Below are positions 43,586-51,336 of a stretch of DNA of 64,000 nt, piece after piece (position 1 is the stretch's first letter; each line of letters begins with the position of its first letter). The position numbers and the translations under genes are program-made. Origin of the DNA: Simplicispira sedimenti (lineage in GTDB: Bacteria; Pseudomonadota; Gammaproteobacteria; Burkholderiales; Burkholderiaceae_C). Under the pieces are notes generated by a model that searched no databases, was not told the origin of the DNA, and saw nothing but the letters and a program-made list of their open reading frames with translations. The stretch spans positions 167,459-231,458 of the forward strand of contig NZ_JAKVIJ010000006.1 in NCBI RefSeq assembly GCF_022760965.1, written 5' to 3'.

Positions 43586-44739
43586 GCGGTCGTCTCCTCT
43601 GAACAGTTGTGACAGGACGCCTGCGCCAGTTGCTGCGCGGCCACCCAGGCCTGGCCCAGCGCGAGCCCGGCATCGCCGCAGGACAAGGCCTGCGCCGTAT
43701 GCACCCGCAGGCCCTGCGCCTGCAAACCCGCCACGCAACGCTCGGCCAAAATGCGGTTGAAGAAGCAGCCACCGCCCAGCACCACGCAGCGCACCCCCCG
43801 CTCGCTGGCCACCCGCGTGGCCCGCGCCACCAGGGCATCGGCCAGCGCGAGGTGGAACTGCGCGGCGGCAGTCTCGACCTGCGCCCGGCTGGGTGAAGAC
43901 CACTGCGCCCAAGGCAGGCACAGCGGGCGCAGATCGATGCAGCCCGTGGCATACACCGGCGCCAGCGCCGGTTCGGTGCGCTGCGCCAGCGCGCCGCCGT
44001 GGGCCTGCAGATGGCGCGTGGCCGCCTGCTCCAGCGCGATGGCGGCCTGGGCCTCCATGTCCTGGCGTACCGACAGGCCCAGCAGGCCCGCCACGGCGTC
44101 AAACCAGCGCCCGGCCGCCGTGGTTTGCGGGCAGTTCAACCCGCGTGCCAGCATGGCCTGCACGGTGCGTGCCGCCGTTTCGCCCACGACGGGTGCGAAG
44201 CGCGGCACGATCTGCTCGGCCTGGCCGCTGGCGTGCAGCAGGGCTGCCGCCATGCGCCAGGGTTCGCGCGCCGCGATATCGCCTCCGGGCAGCGCAAGTG
44301 GCGCCAGATGCCCTACCCGCTCACAGCGCGCGCCATGCACCCACAGCAGTTCACCGCCCCAGGCCGTGCCATCCAGCCCCAGGCCCACACCGTCGAGCGT
44401 GAGGGCGATCACGGGCTCCTGCACGCCGTGCTCGGCCAGCACCGCCGCCGCATGGGCATGGTGGTGCTGCACCGCCACGGCGGGCAGGCCGCGCTCCCCG
44501 GCCACACGCAGCGCCAGGCGGGTGCTGAAGAAGTCCGGGTGCAGGTCGTGCGCCACGGCGTCCAGCGGCGCGCCGGGGCGCGCCAGCAGATCCTCCACCG
44601 ACTGCTCCAGCGCCGCGCACGCGGCCGGGTCGGACAGGTCGCCATGCACGGCGGACCACAGCGGCGTCTGGGGCGCCTGGGTATCGAACAGGCAAGCGCT
44701 GTTTTTCAGGAAGGCTCCGCAGGCCAGGATGCGTGCCAT
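43576..44739 (-). CDS. hypF: Short HypF, carbamoyltransferase (Kae1-like) domain only
   Basis: 387 residues, about half of a classic HypF (~750). Only the C-terminal Kae1-like part is present: FFSTRLALRVAGE, the metal-binding QHHHAHAAAVLAEHG, LTLDGVGLGLDGTAWGGE, GGGCFFNRILAE and SCGDAGLALGQAW. The acylphosphatase, zinc-finger and YrdC-like domains are absent, and no remnant occurs before the start. Cupriavidus HypF1 (~394 residues) has the same short form. ATG 44739 lies 9 bp after hypB. It transfers carbamoyl to HypE; the carbamoyl-AMP step must be done by other means. Confidence 0.92.
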   Translation of the reverse strand: MARILACGAFLKNSACLFDTQAPQTPLWSAVHGDLSDPAACAALEQSVEDLLARPGAPLDAVAHDLHPDFFSTRLALRVAGERGLPAVAVQHHHAHAAAVLAEHGVQEPVIALTLDGVGLGLDGTAWGGELLWVHGARCERVGHLAPLALPGGDIAAREPWRMAAALLHASGQAEQIVPRFAPVVGETAARTVQAMLARGLNCPQTTAAGRWFDAVAGLLGLSVRQDMEAQAAIALEQAATRHLQAHGGALAQRTEPALAPVYATGCIDLRPLCLPWAQWSSPSRAQVETAAAQFHLALADALVARATRVASERGVRCVVLGGGCFFNRILAERCVAGLQAQGLRVHTAQALSCGDAGLALGQAWVAAQQLAQASCHNCSEETTACA

Positions 44740-44748
44740 GGCGCCCCC

Positions 44749-45663
44749 TCAACCCTGCCCGGATCTGAGCCGCGCCAGCTCGGCTTCGAGCTGCGCGATG
44801 CGTGTCTGCACGCTGGTGGGTTCGATGGCATCGGGGTGCAGCAGCCAATCCAGCCAGGCGTCCATGCCCTCGCCCGTGGTGGCCGAGAGCTGGAGGATGC
44901 GGATGCCGGGGTTGACGCGGCGCGCATAGTCCATGCAGCGCTGCACGTCGAAGCTCAGGTGCGGCAGCAGGTCGGTCTTGGTCAGCACCATGAGCTGTGC
45001 CGCGGCGAACATGTCGGGGTACTTGAGCGGCTTGTCCTCGCCCTCGGTGACCGAGAGGATGACCACCTTGGCGTCTTCGCCCAAATCCCACAGCGCGGGG
45101 CACACCAGGTTGCCCACGTTTTCGATGAACAGCAGCGACTGCGGATGGTGGTGGCGCCCGTGCCCGTGGTCGTGGTGCCCGTGTTCATGCGCATGGTCGT
45201 GCAGCGCCAGGCGGGCGAAGGCCTGGGCCACCATGGGGGCGTCCAGGTGGCAACCCTTGCCGGTGTTGACCTGGATGGCCGGCGCGCCGCTGGCGCGGAT
45301 GCGGTCGGCGTCGTGCGAGGTCTGCTGGTCGCCCTCGATCACGGCCAGCGGCAGCTCGGGGTGTTGCTGCTGCAAGGTACGGATGGTGGCGCACAGCAGT
45401 GTGGTCTTGCCCGAGCCGGGGCTGGAGACCAGGTTGAGCGCACGCACGCCGTGGGCATGGAAATGCGCGCGGTTGTGCTGCGCCACTTGGTTGTTGGCGC
45501 CCAGCACGTCCTGTTCGATGCGCAGCGTGCGCGATTCGCTCAGCCCCGGCACCGACACCCGCGCCGCGCCGGCGCCAAAGTGCAGATCGCCCGTGCGGGC
45601 ATCCACCTGCGCACCGGCGGCCGCGGGTACCTCTGGGTTGTTGCATCCACACACGACACACAT
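44749..45663 (-). CDS. hypB: Hydrogenase nickel-incorporation GTPase HypB with internal His-rich loop
   Basis: 304 residues. N-terminal CVVCGCNN high-affinity nickel motif, P-loop SSPGSGKTTLL (~residue 80-90), GDQQTSHDADRI switch, NTGKGCHLD, ENVGNLVCP (metal-binding G-domain site) and LTKTDLLPHL. A run with eleven His between residues 155 and 173 is inserted between the HLDAPMVAQAFARL helix and LLFIENVGNLVCP. In most HypB the His-rich nickel store is near the N-terminus, so its position here is unusual. Start ATG 45663 is set by the CXXCGC motif. 14 bp after hypA. Confidence 0.96.
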   Translation of the reverse strand: MCVVCGCNNPEVPAAAGAQVDARTGDLHFGAGAARVSVPGLSESRTLRIEQDVLGANNQVAQHNRAHFHAHGVRALNLVSSPGSGKTTLLCATIRTLQQQHPELPLAVIEGDQQTSHDADRIRASGAPAIQVNTGKGCHLDAPMVAQAFARLALHDHAHEHGHHDHGHGRHHHPQSLLFIENVGNLVCPALWDLGEDAKVVILSVTEGEDKPLKYPDMFAAAQLMVLTKTDLLPHLSFDVQRCMDYARRVNPGIRILQLSATTGEGMDAWLDWLLHPDAIEPTSVQTRIAQLEAELARLRSGQG

Positions 45664-45677
45664 GTTCGGCTTCCTTT

Positions 45678-46019
45678 CTATGCCACCTGCATCTCCAGCA
45701 CGCGCAATGCGTCCCCACCCTGGGGGGCGAGCCCGTAGCCGCCGCAGGCGGGGCAGGCATCGCCGCGCTGCACGATCTCCACCGCGGCACCGCAGCCCGG
45801 GCACCAGGCACGGCCGGGCGGCTCGTCGATGAGGACTTGCGCCCCTTCGAGCAGGGTTCCCGGGGCGATGGCGTCCAGCGCAAAGCGCAACGCCGGCACT
45901 TCCACCCCAGCGAGCCGGCCCACTTCCAGGCGCAATTGCAGCACGCGCGCAAAGGCCTCGCGCGCCGCCGCGTCTTCCACCACCTGCAGGATGCCACCGG
46001 CCAGGCTCAGCTCATGCAC
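45678..46019 (-). CDS. hypA: Hydrogenase nickel metallochaperone HypA
   Basis: 113 residues, starting with GTG at 46019 to give MHELSLAGGIL with the nickel-binding His2; GGGGAG and CAGG lie close upstream. The zinc site is two CXXC pairs, WCPGCGAA and ACPACGGYG. Works with HypB to load nickel into the hydrogenase large subunits. The frame is open upstream but without similarity. Confidence 0.95.
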   Translation of the reverse strand: MHELSLAGGILQVVEDAAAREAFARVLQLRLEVGRLAGVEVPALRFALDAIAPGTLLEGAQVLIDEPPGRAWCPGCGAAVEIVQRGDACPACGGYGLAPQGGDALRVLEMQVA

Positions 46020-46101
46020 GGACCTGCTCCCCGCATTGCGCACCGCCCAGGCCCGGCCGCCTGTGCGCCGTACCCGGGGCATGTGCAGGGACGTACATGG
46101 C

Positions 46102-46707
46102 TCAAGCGCGCGCCAGCAGCATGGCCAGGCCGGCGCCGCCGATTCCCATTCCGGCCACGCGCAGCCATGCTGCATGCATGCGCTGCAGCGCCAGGCCCAG
46201 CCCCAGGCCGCCGAGGTGCAGCAGCGCCGTCGTCAGGGTGAAGCCCGCGCCGTAAGCCAGCCAGGGGGTGGCAGGGTCCCACTCCAGCCCATGGGCCATG
46301 CCATGCAGCAGCGCGGCGGCAGCGACCAGGCCCATGCACCAGGCGCGGGGAAGCACCGCGCGGCCCAGCAGCAGCACGCCCAGCGCGGCGACGCTCGCGG
46401 CGATGGCGGCCTCCAGCCCGCCAGCGGGCCCCCTGGCCCCCCAGCCCGCCGCCAGCGCGCCCAGCAGCATGGTGGAGACGAAGAGGGCGGGCGCCTGCCA
46501 GCGGCGCCGCGCGGGAGCCGCGGCGGACCACAGCCCCACGGCCAGCATCGCCAGCAAATGGTCGGCGCCCAGCACCGGATGGACCAGGCCGCTGAACCAC
46601 GTGGCGGCCTGGGCAGGCCCCGGGCCCCCATGGGCGTGGGCGGACCCCGCGACCATGCAGAGCCCCCACATCGGCAAAACCATGGCACCAAGGCAGTCGC
46701 GTCGCAT
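46102..46707 (-). CDS. hupE: HupE/UreJ-family nickel permease
   Basis: 201 residues. Signal or first hydrophobic segment (CLGAMVLPMWGLCMVAGSAHAH) whose cleavage would leave an N-terminal His, then the family signature GLVHPVLGADHLLAMLAVGLW, several membrane helices, and LLHGMAHGLEW. HupE proteins bring nickel into hydrogenase-producing cells. ATG 46707 was preferred over 46713 because AGGAG is six bases before it. It is 82 bp before hypA and follows rpoN on the same strand, so it opens the hyp-hox operon. Confidence 0.92.
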   Translation of the reverse strand: MRRDCLGAMVLPMWGLCMVAGSAHAHGGPGPAQAATWFSGLVHPVLGADHLLAMLAVGLWSAAAPARRRWQAPALFVSTMLLGALAAGWGARGPAGGLEAAIAASVAALGVLLLGRAVLPRAWCMGLVAAAALLHGMAHGLEWDPATPWLAYGAGFTLTTALLHLGGLGLGLALQRMHAAWLRVAGMGIGGAGLAMLLARA

Positions 46708-46798
46708 GTCCATCTCCTGGCCGAGGCCATCGGGGGGCGGGAAACACCCCGGCGTTGTTTCAGCGCCCGCGCCGGCCGGCGGGGCACAGAGCCGAAGA

Positions 46799-48364
46799 TT
46801 ACAACGCCTTGCGCAGCGTGGCGACCGGAATGCGCAGCGCCTCGCGGTATTTGGCGACGGTGCGGCGCGCGCACTCGATGCCCTGCTCCTTGAGCATGTC
46901 GGCCAGTTGGCTGTCGGACAGGGGCTTGGCGGGGCTTTCGGCGGCGATGAACTGCTTGATGAGTGCGCGCACCGCCGTGCTGGAGGCGTTGCCGCCCGTG
47001 TCGGTGCCCAGGCCCGAGCCGAAGAAATATTTCAGTTCGAACGTGCCCTGCGGCGTGGCCATGTACTTGGCCGTGGTCACGCGCGAGATGGTCGATTCGT
47101 GCAGGCCCAGCTCATCGGCAATGTCGCGCAGTACCAGCGGGCGCATGGCCAGCTCGCCATGCACGAAGAAGTTCTTCTGCCGCTCGACGATGGCGCGCGA
47201 AACGCGCAGGATGGTGTCAAAGCGCTGCTGGATGTTCTTGATGAACCAGCGCGCCTCCTGCAAGCGCTGTTGCAGCGCCTGGTGGCCTTCGCCCCCGCGG
47301 TGGCCGCGCAAGGCGCCCGCGTACACGTCGTGCACGCGCAGCTTGGGCATGACCTCGGGGTTGAGCTGCACCACAAAGTTCTGCCCACTGCGACCGCTGC
47401 GCGTGACAAGCACGTCGGGCACCACGGCGTTGCGCTCCACATCGGCAAAGCGCCGGCCTGGGCGCGGCTCCAGCCGGGTGATCAGCGCCATCGCGGCACG
47501 GGTGCGTTCCTCGCTGCAGCCGCACAGCTGCACCAGGCGGCGCACGTCGCGCCGCGCCAGCAGGTCCAGCGACTGGCCGCAGATGCACAGGGCCGCCTGC
47601 ACGGTCTCGGCGTCGGCCGCGCCCTCCTGCAACAGCGCGCGCAGTTGCAGGCCCAGGCATTCGGCCAGGTTGCGCGCGCCCACGCCGGTGGGCTCCAGGC
47701 TTTGCAACAGACGCAGCGCCACCGTGAAGTGGTGCACCAGTTCATCCAGTTGCTCCGGGTCGTCCGTGCCCGCCAGCCCCTGGGCCAGGGTCTCGATCGG
47801 GTCTTCAAGGTAGCCGTCTTCGGTCAGCGATTCGATGAGAAAGCGCAGCGCCGCCCTGTCCACGTCGGACAGGCGCAGCGCCAGGGCCTGGCGGTGCAGA
47901 TGCTCGGTGAGGGATTCCTGGGTGTGCACCCATTCCGTGGCGTCGGTGTCCTCATCGGCAGCAGCGCCTTGCTGGCGCGCTGGGGCGTCACCGCCCCATT
48001 CGCTGTCGTCGGGAGCGATCTCGGTGGTGCCGTCGCCCTCCCAGCCGGGTTCTTCACCCAGGACGGAAGTTTCGGCATCATTTTGGCCCTCTGCGCTTGC
48101 TGTATCTGCGCCAGCAGCTCCTGAAATAATAGCAGCATCGGCGGTGGCATCGTCCCGTTGCGCAGGCATGTCGGCCTGACTCAGGCCAAAGGCCTCGCGC
48201 TCGGCCTCGTCGCTGGAACGTTCCAGGAATGGGTTCTCGTCGAGCATCTGCTCGATCTCTTGCGACAGCTCCTGGGTGGACAGTTGCAGCAGCCGGATGG
48301 ACTGCTGCAATTGCGGCGTCAGCGCCAGGTGCTGCGATACGCGGAGCGAGAGCCCTGGCTTCAT
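46799..48364 (-). CDS. rpoN: RNA polymerase sigma-54 factor
   Basis: 521 residues. Region I (LRVSQHLALTPQLQQSIRLLQLS) that contacts activators, acidic region II (residues ~50-150), core-binding region, HTH (LVLRDIADELGLHESTISRV) and the RpoN box ARRTVAKYRE near the C-terminus. Residues ~77-95 within the dispensable acidic region are encoded by a copy of the 55-bp element. ATG 48364 overlaps the lptB stop (TGATG). HoxA of the adjacent cluster is a sigma-54 activator, so promoter factor and target system are neighbours here. Confidence 0.97.
   Translation of the reverse strand: MKPGLSLRVSQHLALTPQLQQSIRLLQLSTQELSQEIEQMLDENPFLERSSDEAEREAFGLSQADMPAQRDDATADAAIISGAAGADTASAEGQNDAETSVLGEEPGWEGDGTTEIAPDDSEWGGDAPARQQGAAADEDTDATEWVHTQESLTEHLHRQALALRLSDVDRAALRFLIESLTEDGYLEDPIETLAQGLAGTDDPEQLDELVHHFTVALRLLQSLEPTGVGARNLAECLGLQLRALLQEGAADAETVQAALCICGQSLDLLARRDVRRLVQLCGCSEERTRAAMALITRLEPRPGRRFADVERNAVVPDVLVTRSGRSGQNFVVQLNPEVMPKLRVHDVYAGALRGHRGGEGHQALQQRLQEARWFIKNIQQRFDTILRVSRAIVERQKNFFVHGELAMRPLVLRDIADELGLHESTISRVTTAKYMATPQGTFELKYFFGSGLGTDTGGNASSTAVRALIKQFIAAESPAKPLSDSQLADMLKEQGIECARRTVAKYREALRIPVATLRKAL
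48080..48134 (-). repeat. 55-bp interspersed element, copy C, inside rpoN
   Basis: Minus-strand reading starts TGCTATTATTTCAGGAGCT, continues GCTGGCGC and AAGCGC and ends GGGCCAAAAT; 55 bases align to copy A without gaps. Read in frame it gives residues AIISGAAGADTASAEGQ of RpoN region II. Confidence 0.82.
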
Positions 48365-49131
48365 CACATCCTGAAGTGTTCGCCAAGGTACACGCGGCGC
48401 ACCTCGGCGTTGTCCACGATCTCGGACGGTGTGCCCTGGGCCAGCACATGCCCGTCGCTGATGATGAAGGCGTGGTCACAAATGCCCAGCGTCTCGCGCA
48501 CGTTGTGGTCGGTGATGAGCACACCGATGCCGCGCTCCTTGAGAAAGCCGATGATGCGCTGGATCTCGATCACCGCGATCGGGTCGATGCCGGCAAAGGG
48601 CTCGTCCAACAGAATGAAACGCGGCTGCGTGGCCAGGGCGCGTGCGATCTCCACGCGGCGCCGCTCTCCGCCCGACAGGGCCATGGCGGGCGATTCGCGC
48701 AGGTGGTCCACGCGCAGCTCCTGCAGCAGCGCCGTGAGGCGTTCCTCGATCACCGCATTGCTGAGTGGTTGGCCCTGGGCGTCGCGCTGGAGCTCCAGAA
48801 CGGCGCGCACGTTCTCTTGCACGCTGAGCTTGCGAAAGATCGACGCCTCCTGCGGCAGGTACGACAGCCCCAGGCGCGAGCGCCGGTGGATGGGCATGTG
48901 TGCAACCGACTGGCCGTCGATGCGGATGTCGCCGGCGTCGCTGCGCACCAGGCCGACGATCATGTAGAACGAGGTGGTCTTGCCCGCACCGTTGGGGCCG
49001 AGCAGACCGACGACCTCGCCCTTTTGCACGGTGAGCGAGACATCCTTGACCACCTTGCGGCTGCCATAGGCCTTGGCCAGGTGCAGCACTTCCAGCCGGC
49101 TGTTCGCCGCTGCGGGTTCGTTGTGCTCCAT
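48364..49131 (-). CDS. lptB: Lipopolysaccharide export ABC transporter ATP-binding protein LptB
   Basis: 255 residues. ATPase powering LPS extraction by LptFG. Walker A GPNGAGKTT, signature LSGGERRRVEIARAL, Walker B FILLDEPFAGIDP and switch His in ITDHNVRETL are all present. ATG 49131 follows a GGGGG stretch; a GTG at 49146 overlapping the lptA stop is also possible. Overlaps rpoN at its 3' end, the usual lptA-lptB-rpoN arrangement. Confidence 0.97.
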   Translation of the reverse strand: MEHNEPAAANSRLEVLHLAKAYGSRKVVKDVSLTVQKGEVVGLLGPNGAGKTTSFYMIVGLVRSDAGDIRIDGQSVAHMPIHRRSRLGLSYLPQEASIFRKLSVQENVRAVLELQRDAQGQPLSNAVIEERLTALLQELRVDHLRESPAMALSGGERRRVEIARALATQPRFILLDEPFAGIDPIAVIEIQRIIGFLKERGIGVLITDHNVRETLGICDHAFIISDGHVLAQGTPSEIVDNAEVRRVYLGEHFRM

Positions 49132-49142
49132 GCCGCCCCCGT

Positions 49143-49844
49143 TCACCGCGTGCCGCCCAGCGTGCTGCTGGGCCGCAGGGCCGGGCTGGCGCTGGCAGGT
49201 TCCTGCACCGGGGCCGACGCGGCCCCGGCAGGTGGCTCCTTGGGCGAGAGCACGGCACGCACACGCCCGCCCGGTGCCGGGCCGTCGCCTGCCGCGTTGG
49301 GCGCGGCCTTCTGGCCATCGACGGTGAACACGTCGGTCAGGTTGTTATAGACGATGACGGCGCCCGTGATCTCATCGCTGACCGCCGTGCCGCGCAGGCG
49401 ACGCAGTTCGGCGCGGCGCACGAAACGCACTGCGTCGTTGCGGCCGTCGTATTCGATGACTTCGCCCTCGCCCTCGATGTACTCCTCGGGAGCGCCCGGC
49501 GCCACGTCACGCCGCTGGCGGAAAAAGGCGCGCTGCCCGGGCTCGGCGCTGACGGTACCGAACTGGAAGCCCTGGGCGTCCTGGCGCACTTCCAGGCGCG
49601 CACCACGCAGCACGATGCTACCCTTGGTCATGACCACCCGGCCGGTGAACACGCTGGTTTGCTTGAGGTCGTCGTGGCGCAGCGCATCGGCCTCGATGTT
49701 CATGGGCTTGTTGCGATCGGCCTTTTCGGCCAGGGCAGGCACGGAGCCGCCCAGGGCGGCAGCCATCAGCAGGGCTGCGGCCCATGCACGCCGGGCCCGT
49801 ACCGTGGTCGTACGGCCGGGGCGGGTCAAAAAACGAATGTCCAT
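49143..49844 (-). CDS. lptA: Lipopolysaccharide transport periplasmic protein LptA
   Basis: 233 residues. Signal peptide (RRAWAAALLMAAALGGSVPALA), then the OstA-type beta-jellyroll that bridges LPS across the periplasm (PMNIEADALRHDDLKQTSVFTGRVVMTKGSIVLRGARLEV shows the repeat pattern, here cited by its ends PMNIEAD and LRGARLEV). The C-terminal ~45 residues are Pro/Ala-rich and not conserved. lptC is not next to it; dsbA lies upstream. Confidence 0.93.
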   Translation of the reverse strand: MDIRFLTRPGRTTTVRARRAWAAALLMAAALGGSVPALAEKADRNKPMNIEADALRHDDLKQTSVFTGRVVMTKGSIVLRGARLEVRQDAQGFQFGTVSAEPGQRAFFRQRRDVAPGAPEEYIEGEGEVIEYDGRNDAVRFVRRAELRRLRGTAVSDEITGAVIVYNNLTDVFTVDGQKAAPNAAGDGPAPGGRVRAVLSPKEPPAGAASAPVQEPASASPALRPSSTLGGTR

Positions 49845-49920
49845 GCGGCTTTCCTGTCAGACATGCCGCGCAGGGGCATGCAAATATTGTGCAGGGCACG
49901 AATCTTGCAAGCATTGTAGC

Positions 49921-49939
49921 CCCGGCCCGTGGGGCCGGG
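49921..49939 (-). terminator. GC-rich hairpin downstream of dsbA
   Basis: CCCGGCCC and GGGCCGGG (49921-49928 and 49932-49939) form an 8-bp perfect stem with a 3-base loop in the 143-bp gap between dsbA and lptA. No good T-run follows on the minus strand, so intrinsic termination is only possible. Confidence 0.45.
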
Positions 49940-49987
49940 ACGCAGAACCCACGGAATCCGGCGCTGGAAACCGGGGGGGGTAGCGCG

Positions 49988-50641
49988 TCAGCCCTTGCGG
50001 GACACGGCGACCAGGTGGTCCACCACCTGCAGCACCGCATTCAGGCTGCCTGCCATGGTGCCGTCGGTATAGAACCGACCCGCCACGCCCATGGACGGCG
50101 TGCCTTCGACCCCGTAGGCCTCCTGCAATTGCGCGGCCCGCTGTGCCTGGCTGGCGACGTTGAAGGAAGCGTACATTTCCTTGAACTTGGCCATGTCGAT
50201 GCCGGGCTGCTTGGCCATCCAGGCCATGATGGCATCTTCCTTGGAGAGATTGATTTTCTCGACGTGAATGGCACGGAACACGCGCGGATGGATCTCTGCC
50301 ACCTTGCCCATGCCCTGCAGCGCATAGAAGAGCTTTTGCTGCGGTACAAAGCTGGCATTGAATGCCACGGGCACACGGCGCGCGACCACGCCCTTGGCCT
50401 CGGCACCCTTGGCCCAGGACTCGAACACCGGCTCAAAGGTGTTGCAGTGGCCGCAGTTGTACCAGAAGAACTCGATCACCTCGACCTTGCCTGCGGGCGC
50501 GTCGGTGGCCACGGGCTTGCCCAGGCGGGTGTAGTCCTTGCCTTCCTTCGGCTGGGCCTGGGCCCACACGGGCAAGGCCAGGCTGGAAGCGGCCAGTGCC
50601 GATGCGGCAGAAAGGGTGAAGCTGCGTCGTTTCATATCCAT
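49988..50641 (-). CDS. dsbA: Thiol:disulfide interchange protein DsbA
   Basis: 217 residues. Signal peptide (SFTLSAASALAASSLALPVWAQ), active site EFFWYNCGHCNTFEP (CGHC), helical insertion, and cis-Pro motif EGTPSMGVAG. Periplasmic oxidant that introduces disulfides into secreted proteins. ATG 50641 has GGAG five bases upstream; ATG 50635 is the alternative. Same strand as the SPOR-domain gene and argS, 48 bp after the former. Confidence 0.93.
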   Translation of the reverse strand: MDMKRRSFTLSAASALAASSLALPVWAQAQPKEGKDYTRLGKPVATDAPAGKVEVIEFFWYNCGHCNTFEPVFESWAKGAEAKGVVARRVPVAFNASFVPQQKLFYALQGMGKVAEIHPRVFRAIHVEKINLSKEDAIMAWMAKQPGIDMAKFKEMYASFNVASQAQRAAQLQEAYGVEGTPSMGVAGRFYTDGTMAGSLNAVLQVVDHLVAVSRKG

Positions 50642-50689
50642 GGTTCTCCAATGACAGGTGGGGGTGGGAGCAAGGGGGCAGGCAAAAGT

Positions 50690-51322
50690 TCAGCGCTGCA
50701 CCCGCACCAGGGCCGACTCGACCCCCGCGCCCGCCAGTTTTTCCTTGAGCTGATCGGCATCGTCGCGCTTGGCAAACGGCCCGATGCGCACGCGGTACAC
50801 ATTGCGGCCATTCTGCTCGCGTTCACTCACACGCGCCTCCCAGCCCAGCATGGCCAGCTTGGCGCGCTGTGCATCGGCGTCCTGCTGGTTGCGGAAAGCA
50901 CCTGCCTGCACGTAGTAATCAAAGGGGTCCACCTGCCCGGCGGCAGCCGCGCGGGCGCTGGCCAGATCCCCCAGCGGATCGGCACCGGGCTTGCCCTCGG
51001 CCTTGCTGGCGGCGGGCTTGGCGGCAGAAGCGGCAGCCTGCCGCGCATCGGGCGCCGCCCCCACGGCACCGGAGGCCGCAGCCGAAGCGGGCGGCGCGGT
51101 CACCTTGGCAGGCGTCTTGCCGGCCAGGGGGGCGTTGACGTTCCAGTCGCGGTTCTTGCGCGCCTCGGCCTCGTCGTTGTCGCCGTTGCGCACCGCGCCC
51201 TTGTTCATGAAGGGCACGGGCACCTTGGTCACGTACACGGCCACCGCCAGGGCAGCGCCCAGGCCCACGATCAGGCCGACGATGAAGCCGACAATGGTTC
51301 CGCCCCGGTGTTGGGATTTCAT
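50690..51322 (-). CDS. SPOR-domain membrane protein
   Basis: 210 residues: short cytoplasmic N-terminus, one membrane helix (GGTIVGFIVGLIVGLGAALAVAVYV), an Ala/Pro/Lys-rich periplasmic linker, and a C-terminal SPOR domain (FDYYVQAGAFRNQQDADAQ to ESALVRV) that binds denuded peptidoglycan. The architecture is that of FtsN-like division proteins. 14 bp after argS, so probably co-transcribed. Confidence 0.9.
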   Translation of the reverse strand: MKSQHRGGTIVGFIVGLIVGLGAALAVAVYVTKVPVPFMNKGAVRNGDNDEAEARKNRDWNVNAPLAGKTPAKVTAPPASAAASGAVGAAPDARQAAASAAKPAASKAEGKPGADPLGDLASARAAAAGQVDPFDYYVQAGAFRNQQDADAQRAKLAMLGWEARVSEREQNGRNVYRVRIGPFAKRDDADQLKEKLAGAGVESALVRVQR

Positions 51323-51336
51323 AAGTCAGTTACCAC

